Source: Verrucomicrobiota bacterium (GTDB lineage: Bacteria > Verrucomicrobiota > Verrucomicrobiia > Verrucomicrobiales > Akkermansiaceae). From it: 5,401 nt of DNA. Each line of letters starts with the position of its first letter. The stretch's first letter is position 1. Shown here one piece after another: positions 1-5,401 of the stretch. Under the pieces are notes generated by a model. It was not told the origin of the DNA. It saw nothing but the letters and a program-made list of their open reading frames with translations, and ran no database searches. Location of the stretch: the NCBI GenBank assembly GCA_026397695.1, contig JAPLUJ010000246.1, positions 1-5,401 of the forward strand, read 5' to 3'. The position numbers were made by a program, and so were the translations under genes.

Positions 1-2
1 AG

Positions 3-248
3 TCCCGCCGGGCCGGGTACATCCTGATCACACCAAGCCCCTGTATCGAAGCCTTTCTGCTCACTCTCCTCGGCCGCCCGTGTCCTTCCGACACCGCCGC
101 CTGCAAGCGCGCCTTCGACGCCATGCTGCCGCCTCCCGATAAATACGATTACCGTGCCTACGTCCGCCACTTCCCCAAAGAATTGCTAGATGCCGCCCGC
201 CACCTCTTGCTAGACACCCTCCGCTCGGCGTTCACACGCTCCTGTTAG
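3..248 (+). CDS. C-terminal end of an unrecognised protein (possibly Toprim/RloB-like)
   Basis: The frame is open from the window edge and ends at TAG 246-248, giving 81 residues; the start lies outside the window. Codons are GC-rich at third positions, as in the clear genes downstream, so I take it as truly coding. The most recognisable stretch is SPCIEAFLLTLLG near residues 12-24. It is followed by two Cys (CPSDTAACK) and a helical, basic tail (HFPKELLDAARHLLLDTL). The pattern 'S/N-P-C-x-E-x-x-L-L' loosely recalls the late motif of RloB/DUF4276-type Toprim-like proteins, which often sit beside ATPases in defence loci. That resemblance is weak and from memory, so no function is assigned. The next ATG begins 8 bases after the stop, a spacing typical of one operon. 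Confidence 0.55.
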   Translation, partial: SRRAGYILITPSPCIEAFLLTLLGRPCPSDTAACKRAFDAMLPPPDKYDYRAYVRHFPKELLDAARHLLLDTLRSAFTRSC

Positions 249-256
249 CCACTGCC

Positions 257-616
257 ATGTCTGAAGAATCCCTCACCCTCAAACAACTCCGCGCCCTCGA
301 CGAGGCGGGCGACAAGCCGTTTTTCATCTGCCTTGAGCGCTCGCTCAACACCACCGCCAAGTGGAATCTCAATCACCTGCTAGGCAAGCGGGCCTTTCCT
401 CCACAGTTTCCTGGAACTCTCGAATTACCCGATACTGCAAGACAAGGGCACCATCAGCGCACTGGAAGCCAAACTCAAGGCCGAGGGCGAATACGCAATC
501 TACCGCCAGCGCCAGGACAAGGAGTATCTATCGGACTTCGACCGCGAGATCAAACGCATCGAAGGGCAAAAGCCATGATCCAGATGCTTTCCGCACATGC
601 AACTGCCCGTCCATGA
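257..616 (+). pseudogene. Chimeric short ORF: unknown coding start running into out-of-frame sequence
   Basis: This ORF of 119 codons starts at ATG 257, 8 bases after the previous stop. Only about the first 45 codons look genuine: they are GC3-rich and give a plausible soluble N-terminus (MSEESLTLKQLRALDEAGDK...). I do not recognise this N-terminus. From about 395-410 onward the product becomes an R/G/Q/P-rich string of the kind produced by a wrong frame. Over the same bases another frame (start of codon at 384, 387...) encodes a convincing RhuM-type C-terminus. The simplest reading is that a real gene beginning at 257 was broken by a deletion or recombination that joined it, out of frame, to the end of a rhuM gene. 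The ORF also overlaps the first 20 bases of the helicase gene, which further argues against its 3' half being functional. Confidence 0.5.
384..578 (+). pseudogene. RhuM-family protein, C-terminal remnant
   Basis: In the frame closed by TGA 576-578, and opened only after TAG 381-383, the sequence reads SFLELSNYPILQDKGTISAL at codons 405-464. It continues with an acidic/basic helix and then RQDKEYLSDFDREIKRIEG just before the stop. This matches the tail of RhuM-family proteins as I know them: a hydrophobic helix, 'ILxxxGxIS', 'A..KA..EY..YR..QD', and the conserved SDFDR. About 55 residues of the tail remain. The DNA-binding-like N-terminus of the usual protein of about 330 residues is absent. 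There is no start codon in this frame after TAG 381, so it cannot be translated on its own. RhuM genes are commonly found in genomic islands, pathogenicity islands and restriction-modification neighbourhoods, so this is read as island debris. The assignment to the family is fairly firm; its function in any bacterium is poorly known. Confidence 0.75.
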
Positions 617-3160
617 AATCGCCGCTGAACTCCGCGCTGCGGTGGCCGCAGGCGATCGTTCCCGCTTGCTGCTCAAAGCCCCGACGGGTTCCGGCAAATC
701 CACGGCGGTCCCCGGCATGCTGATAGATGCCGGCATTTCCGGCATGATCCTGGTGATCCAACCGCGACGCATGGCCGCCCGCCTGCTCGCCGGTTGGGTC
801 GCCAAACAACGCGGCGCAACCCTCGGTCGCGAGGTCGGTTATGCCGTGCGCTTCGATGCCAATTACCGCGACGACACGCGCCTGCTATATCTAACCGACG
901 GGGTGTTCCAGCGCTGGATCCACGACGACCCCGAACTCCATGGCGTGGGGGCGGGCGGCTCGCGGTGGACATCGCGCTGTCGCGGTGCCTGGATTTGCAG
1001 GATGGCCCGCGCCCGGACCTGCGGGTGGTGGTGATGTCCGCCACCCTCGAAACCGCGGGCCTCACGGATTTCCTCGCACCCGTCACCGCGCTTGCCGCCG
1101 GCGGCAGGATGTTTCCGGTGGAGATCCTCTATCGGCCTGATAGACCACCGGTCAACGACCGCCGTGGCGGCCCGCCCCGCGAAATCCCGGTGTGGGAAAA
1201 AATGGTGGCCGTTTGCCGTGAGGCGATGGTCATGCCGGATGCCGGCGACATCCTGATGTTCCTGCCCGGCACCCATGAGATCCGCAAAACCATCGAGTTG
1301 CTGGAGGCCGGATCTATCAGCCGCGGTTGGGACGTGTTCCCATTGCACAGTTCATTGCCGCCCGCAGCGCAGGAAGCGGCGATCACTCCCGGCCCGCAGC
1401 CGAAAATCATCGTTGCCACCAACGTCGCCGAAACTTCTCTAACCATCGAAGGCGTGTGCACGGTGATTGATTCCGGCCTCGCCCGCATCGCCGCCTACGA
1501 ACCGCGCCGCGCCATCAACACGCTGCTCATCAGGAAAATCTCCCGCGCCGCCGCCGAACAACGCGCCGGCCGCGCCGGCCGCACCGCTCCCGGACGTGCC
1601 TTCCGCCTGTGGAGCACGGCCGATCACGCGCGCCGCGCGGAATTCGAGGCACCGGAAGTCAACCGCGTGGATCTATCCGAAGCGGTGCTGTTGCTCAAAG
1701 CCGCCGGCGTTGCGGAAATCCGGGATTTCCGCTGGTTCGACGCCCCCGCCGAGGCGGCCCTCGTCCGCGCCGAACATTTATTACACGACCTCGGCGCGCT
1801 GGATGCGTCAGGCAACCTCACCGCGGAAGGCGCGAGCATGGCGGCGCTGCCGTTAGAGCCGCGGTTTTCCCGGCTGATGCTCGCCGGCCACGAACTCGGC
1901 TGCGTGGCGGAAACCGCGTTCATCGCCGCCGCCGTCCAGGGCGAAGGCGTGTTTTCTAACAAGCGCGGCGGCGTCGGCCGCAAGGATTTCCTGTTCGCCG
2001 ACGACGATTCGGATTTCGCCGGCGAATGGCGCGCCTTCGATTCCGCAGCGGCGATGAACTTCGACCCGCAGCGTTGCAACCAACTCGGCATCCTCGGCCG
2101 CGGTGCCCGCGAAACCGCCCAGGGCTTCGACCGCCTCTGCGCACTGGCTAACCGCTTCGGCTGGCTCTGGCAACCGGTGGATTTCAAGCAACGCCGCGAT
2201 GCCGTCGGCCGCGCAATGCTCGCCAGCTTCAGCGACCAACTCGCCATCCGTTTCAATCAGGGCACGCTGGCCTGCCGGCTCGTCGGCAACCGCCGCGGCA
2301 AACTCGACGAGGAATCATGCGTGAAAAACGCCCCGGCCTTCGTCGCCGCCGAGATCACCGAAGTCGAGGCCCGCGACATCATCGTCCACCTCCGCCGCGC
2401 CACCGCCATCAATCCCGCCTGGCTCTCCGAACTGTTTGCCGACGATCTAACAACCACCGACGGTGCCGCGTGGGATGAAACCCGCCGCCGCGTGGTCGCC
2501 CGCAAGGAAACCCGCTTCCGCGATCTGGTGCTGGAAACCCGCGAAAGCGACCACGGCGTGAACCCCGGACAAGCCGCGGAAATCCTCGCCGAACACGTTC
2601 TAACAGGAGAACTCGTGCTGAAAAACTGGGACCATACCGTGGATCAATGGACGGCCCGGCTGGAATTGTTAGGAAATACCATGCCGGAGCTCGGCATGCC
2701 GGGTTGGTCCGACGCCGACCGCGCCGGTGCCATCGCGCAGATTTGCCATGGCGCGGTGAGTTACAAGGAGATCAAGGAGGCCAACGTCTGGCGGGTCCTC
2801 CACGATTGGCTCAGCCACGCCCAGCGCGCGGCGTTGGATGCCTGTTGCCCGGAGCGCATCACCCTGTCTAACGGACAGTCCGCGAAGATCACCTACGCAG
2901 CGGGCAAAGACCCGTTCATTGCCCTGCGCGTCGCGCATCTTTTCGGCGTCTGGGAAACCCCCACCATCGTCCGCGGCCGCGTCCCGCTGTTAGTCCACAT
3001 CCTCACCCCCGGCCAGAAACCGTGGCAAATGACCAGGGATCTCACAGGCTTCTGGGCATCCGGCTACGCCCAAATGAAAAAAGAAGTCGCCGGTCGTTAC
3101 CCCAGACACCCGTGGCCGGACAACCCGCAGGAATGGCAGCCCGCTCCCCCCAAAACCTAA
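597..3160 (+). pseudogene. hrpB: ATP-dependent helicase HrpB, frameshifted and lacking the DExH box
   Basis: This is a DEAH/RHA superfamily 2 helicase of the HrpB subfamily, acting on RNA in the cytoplasm. The first segment starts at ATG 597, the only ATG in frame after TGA 576, and its MQLPVHEI start matches HrpB. It contains motif I APTGSGKST (residues 28-36), motif Ia QPRRMAAR (55-62) and TDGVFQRWI (100-108), and stays in frame to Ala119 (951-953). The second segment continues in another frame from about 956 (RLAVDIALSRCLDL). It carries motif III SATLE (1037-1051), FLPG (1259-1270), motif V ATNVAETSLTIEG (1415-1453), motif VI QRAGRAGR (1559-1582) and the HrpB C-terminal domain (GRVPLLVHILTPGQKPWQ from 2975; GRYPRHPWPDNP 3092-3127), ending at TAA 3158-3160. 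The expected VILDEFHER-like stretch (motif II, which binds Mg-ATP) is missing between the segments. Repaired, the protein would be about 860 residues, near family length. The break is either a recent inactivating deletion or a sequence error. No Shine-Dalgarno is seen before 597. Confidence 0.9.
951..958 (+). other. Junction of the approx. 25-base deletion that removes helicase motif II
   Basis: Reading from the upstream frame, the last family-like codons are His-Gly-Val-Gly-Ala ending at 953. Reading back from downstream, the first family-like codon is CGG at 956-958 (Arg-Leu-Ala-Val-Asp). Only two bases (954-955, gg) lie between, whereas HrpB proteins have about nine residues there (VILDEFHER in E. 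coli). Nine codons minus two bases gives 25 missing bases, which is not a multiple of three and explains the shift between the two frames. The join lies in a GC-only run (gggggcgggcggc, 947-959), the sort of place where slipped-strand deletion or an assembly error could occur. The exact size depends on the unseen original sequence; 22 or 28 bases would shift the frame equally. Confidence 0.75.
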
Positions 3161-3180
3161 CACACACGCGGCATCGCGCC

Positions 3181-3201
3181 AGGATGTTCGTTGTCCATCC
3201 T
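3181..3201 (+). terminator. Weak hairpin 21 bases after the hrpB stop
   Basis: AGGATG (3181-3186) and CATCCT (3196-3201) can pair as a 6-bp stem around a 9-base loop. The position just after the hrpB stop suits a terminator. However, the stem is short and no T run follows (ttcagacgg), so it is not a classical intrinsic terminator and could be chance. Confidence 0.2.
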
Positions 3202-3305
3202 TCAGACGGACTCTTCCCTCGACATGACCACGCAAATGCGGCCTATCGTCGCTAGAAGTTGAATTTACAACGAAATAACTTGTTCATGTGGTGCGGACAG
3301 CTACG

Positions 3306-3315
3306 CTTGCGCAAG
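3306..3315. promoter_or_regulatory. Perfect 10-bp palindrome upstream of the hydrolase gene
   Basis: CTTGCGCAAG is a perfect inverted repeat without spacer, ending 54 bases before ATG 3370 in the AT-richer leader. This is a suitable place for a dimeric regulator to bind near the promoter of a carbohydrate-degradation gene. The sequence supports only the symmetry and the location; no regulator family is recognised, and a 10-bp palindrome can arise by chance. Confidence 0.25.
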
Positions 3316-3369
3316 ATGATGCTGGCAGAGCACCCATAACTGAAGAAAAAACGCAATTCACATAACTTC

Positions 3370-5401
3370 ATGAAAACGTTTATCCTATCACTCATGGGCG
3401 GGTTTCTGGTTCCGGCAGTGCTGGCGGAGGAGACCGCGTCGATCACCGCCCGGGAAAATGTCTGGACGCTGCGCAACGCCACCTTGCAGGCGGTCGTATC
3501 GTTTGCCGATGGCAAGCTCCGCATGGACGGCTTGCTAAATCGCGAGGCGAAATCGGACTATCTGCAAGGACAGGCCACCGCGCCGTTGTTCACCCACCAA
3601 CTCGACGGCGTGACAATCACTGCGGATGACGGCGGCTGGACGCTCGATGGAGCGGCCACGCAGGATATCGAATTGTTTGGCAAGTCGTGGGGCAAACGAC
3701 TGGAAATCACCATCTCCCGCAAGAATCCCGCCAGCTTTTCGTCGCGGCAGGTCTTCGAGATCTACCACGGCCGGGCGGCCCTCCGCTATGCCTCGTGGGT
3801 GCGCAACGCGACCGCCAAAAAGCTCACCATCAACGCCTCCGAGGTGCTGCGCCTGAACCTGCCCGACCGGCCGCACACGCTGGCCTTCGTCGAGCGCGTC
3901 TTCACCTGGCGCGAGACGAGCACCGGCCTGAGCCGCGGCGGGCGCAATGCCATCGTGCGTTACGATTCAGGCGACGGCTGGTTCTGCGCCCCCGAAAACA
4001 ATTGGGCCACTTCGCTCACCGAAGGGCAGAACAACGCGAGCCCCGATGAAAAATTCCTCGGTCTCGATATCTTTGAAAATGGCACGGGCATGCGGGTCGC
4101 GGTCAATCCCAAGGCCGTTCAACTCACCCTGTTTCCTAACGAGGAAAGCGAGTGGTTTGCCGTCAACTTCGGCGTCTTTTCCGGCGATATTCTGGATGGA
4201 CGCATGGCGGTCGCCGAACACTTGCGCCAGCGCTTCAAATTCCATGACCCGTCCCGCATCCTGTCCGTCAACGATTGGCAATGGGGCGTGCTGCGCAAGA
4301 AACGCACCGACGCCAACTACCGCGACATCGTGATTCCCAAAGCCGCCGCCGCAGGCTTCGACCGGATCCACATCGATGCCGAATGGTATGTCGAGGACGG
4401 CACCGATCCTGCTAGAAACTGGGCCGACATGAGCTCGTTGTGCGATTTCATCGTGGCGCAGGGCATGCAACCCGGCCACTGGTTTCCCATCCAGGGCAAG
4501 GGTGGCAGTTGTGTCTTGTGTTGGTACAAGGGCCATGGCCGCGATGCCGCCGACCCCGCCACCATCGACCTCAAACTCAAACAAACCGAGGAAACCCTGA
4601 TCGGCAAATATCACAGCGTGTGGGGACAACTCGATTGCGGCCTGCTGTGGAGAACCGACAAGGAAACGCCATACTCGCATCCCGGCGATTCGGTCTATCG
4701 CAAATTGTTAGGCATGCGCCGGTATGTCAACACCATCACGCACAAATACCCCAACTATCTGCTACACATAACCTGCGAGATCGACAATCCGGGCTTGGGC
4801 AAAAGCAGGCAAAACACCGGCCTCGCGCACCTCGGCGACAACGCCATCATCGGAACCTTCAACCGCGCGGAAACGGGTGATGATGTCCGCGACTTGTTCT
4901 CCTCGTTCGGGCAATTCCCGTTGGAGGGTGAGTTGTCCACGCCCGGCGGCGATGGCGGCAAGGAGACGTCCTGGGCCGATTCCCCAATGTGGTATTATCA
5001 ATTCCTGATAGCCCGCCATACCAGCATCTATTCGTGGCCGGGCGATTGGTCGGATGCATCCATCGCACATTTGCGGGTCTTCAATGACTGGCGGAAAAAC
5101 CCGCGCATCAAAGCCGTCCTCAACGAGCCGTTCCGCCCGGTTTTCAACGGTCCTGATTGGCTGAAAAACGAAGGTCCGTGGGCATGGATGTTCACCGACA
5201 AACAGCGCACGCAGGCGCTGCTGATCGCGCTCAATCACCTGAACATTTCCCAACAGAATGCCTTCGCCGCGAAACCGCGCTGGCTCGACGCCGGTAAGAC
5301 CTATCTCATCGAGGAAATCACCCAAATCCCTAACGGCAGCTTCGCATATACCTATCGGGGTGAAGCCACCGGGGCGAAACTCAAGAACGAGGGCTTGCCC
5401 G
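3370..5401 (+). CDS. Secreted GH36/GH27-like alpha-galactosidase-type hydrolase, 3' incomplete
   Basis: The frame runs from ATG 3370 off the window edge without a stop, so 677 residues are visible. The start is supported by an immediate Sec signal peptide: MK, a hydrophobic core FILSLMGGFLVPAVLA, and a likely cleavage after Ala19 before EE. Residues about 20-290 are rich in short beta-type stretches (YASWVRNATAKKLTINASEV), as in the N-terminal beta-sandwich of GH36 enzymes. From about 298 (LSVNDWQWG) a TIM barrel of clan GH-D type follows: GFDRIHIDAEWY (Asp336, Glu338, Trp339), GMQPGHWFP (365-373), WGQLDCGLLW (418-427, Asp422 the likely nucleophile position) and HITCEIDNPG (466-475, acid/base region, Glu470 or Asp472). 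A C-terminal beta domain starts near 600 (QALLIALNHLNI). The expected role is cleavage of alpha-linked sugars such as galactose outside the cytoplasm. The usual GH36 CSGGG signature is not seen, so the substrate is uncertain and a related family in the same clan is possible. Confidence 0.75.
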   Translation, partial: MKTFILSLMGGFLVPAVLAEETASITARENVWTLRNATLQAVVSFADGKLRMDGLLNREAKSDYLQGQATAPLFTHQLDGVTITADDGGWTLDGAATQDIELFGKSWGKRLEITISRKNPASFSSRQVFEIYHGRAALRYASWVRNATAKKLTINASEVLRLNLPDRPHTLAFVERVFTWRETSTGLSRGGRNAIVRYDSGDGWFCAPENNWATSLTEGQNNASPDEKFLGLDIFENGTGMRVAVNPKAVQLTLFPNEESEWFAVNFGVFSGDILDGRMAVAEHLRQRFKFHDPSRILSVNDWQWGVLRKKRTDANYRDIVIPKAAAAGFDRIHIDAEWYVEDGTDPARNWADMSSLCDFIVAQGMQPGHWFPIQGKGGSCVLCWYKGHGRDAADPATIDLKLKQTEETLIGKYHSVWGQLDCGLLWRTDKETPYSHPGDSVYRKLLGMRRYVNTITHKYPNYLLHITCEIDNPGLGKSRQNTGLAHLGDNAIIGTFNRAETGDDVRDLFSSFGQFPLEGELSTPGGDGGKETSWADSPMWYYQFLIARHTSIYSWPGDWSDASIAHLRVFNDWRKNPRIKAVLNEPFRPVFNGPDWLKNEGPWAWMFTDKQRTQALLIALNHLNISQQNAFAAKPRWLDAGKTYLIEEITQIPNGSFAYTYRGEATGAKLKNEGLP

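Larger units (their letters stand above)
3161..3369. other. Intergenic region between hrpB and the glycoside hydrolase gene
   Basis: This 209-base stretch contains no credible gene. Its first half keeps the GC-rich character of the coding sequence, and the second half (about 3255-3369) is clearly AT-richer, as expected for a promoter and leader. Weak promoter-like hexamers can be picked out (TTGAAT 3259-3264, TTTACA 3264-3269, CATAAC 3335-3340), but no -35/-10 pair has both good sequence and 16-18 base spacing, so I do not call a specific promoter. The 30 bases before ATG 3370 are A-rich, with only a weak GAAG (3342-3345) too far upstream to be a good Shine-Dalgarno. Transcription of the hydrolase most likely starts in here, independently of hrpB. 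Confidence 0.5.

Noticed and set aside
794..960. Treating 794 as the start of an independent 788-residue helicase protein
   Set aside because: Between 794 and about 955 this frame gives an arginine/proline-rich string unlike any helicase, while the 597 frame gives perfect HrpB sequence over the same bases. The family match in this frame begins only at about 956.
945..960. Programmed ribosomal frameshifting at gggggcgggcggc
   Set aside because: A frameshift would restore the frame but not the missing DExH residues. There is no slippery heptamer of the usual type, and the family alignment needs about 25 absent bases.
1624..2256. Minus-strand open frame of 210 codons
   Set aside because: It is antisense to the central part of the helicase, with a low-complexity Ser/Ala/Arg composition; a shadow of the real gene.
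3252..3524. Minus-strand open frame of 90 codons covering the intergenic region and the start of the hydrolase gene
   Set aside because: More than half of it is opposite the signal peptide and N-terminus of the hydrolase. No motif and no start signal was seen, though its promoter-region half cannot be excluded with certainty.
3967..4680. Long minus-strand open frame of 237 codons
   Set aside because: It lies wholly inside the well-supported hydrolase gene and gives no recognisable motifs. Such antisense open frames are common opposite GC3-rich genes.
1..5401. CRISPR arrays, tRNA or rRNA genes, insertion-sequence ends
   Set aside because: I looked for regularly spaced repeats, cloverleaf-like segments and long terminal inverted repeats and saw none. 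The only repeated elements are very short words such as CTAAC.

Overview
This is a GC-rich, densely coding bacterial window in which every gene reads on the + strand. An HrpB-type DEAH helicase with the HrpB C-terminal domain sits beside a Sec-exported glycoside hydrolase of the alpha-galactosidase (GH36/GH27-like) type. Codon use is strongly GC3-biased and the genes lack clear Shine-Dalgarno sequences. Together this fits a polysaccharide-degrading bacterium such as a member of the Verrucomicrobiota/Planctomycetota group. The taxonomic guess is inference only; no marker gene is present.

Layout. (1) Bases 1-580 hold gene remnants: the C-terminal 81 residues of an unrecognised protein, then a short coding start 8 bases downstream that loses its frame near 395-410, then the out-of-frame C-terminal tail of a RhuM-family protein ending at 578. 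This looks like an eroded accessory (defence or mobile-island) locus. (2) Bases 597-3160 hold a nearly complete hrpB helicase gene with one break. At about 951-956 some 25 bases are missing compared with the family pattern. The loss removes the residues expected to carry the DExH box (motif II, Walker B) and shifts the frame from that of 597 to that of 956. All other helicase motifs and the C-terminal domain are intact. (3) Bases 3161-3369 are a 209-base intergenic region, AT-richer in its second half, which presumably carries the promoter of the next gene. (4) From 3370 to the window end runs an incomplete gene for a secreted GH36/GH27-like hydrolase, with 677 residues visible and no stop in the window. 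Because it runs off the edge, a search that requires a stop codon would miss it.

The genes do not form an obvious pathway. The helicase concerns RNA metabolism, the hydrolase concerns extracytoplasmic carbohydrate degradation, and the left edge is debris. The points most worth a second look are the lesion that removes exactly the catalytic box of the helicase, the chimeric RhuM remnant, the atypical active-site context of the hydrolase, and the high frequency of the pentamer CTAAC/GTTAG through the coding regions.
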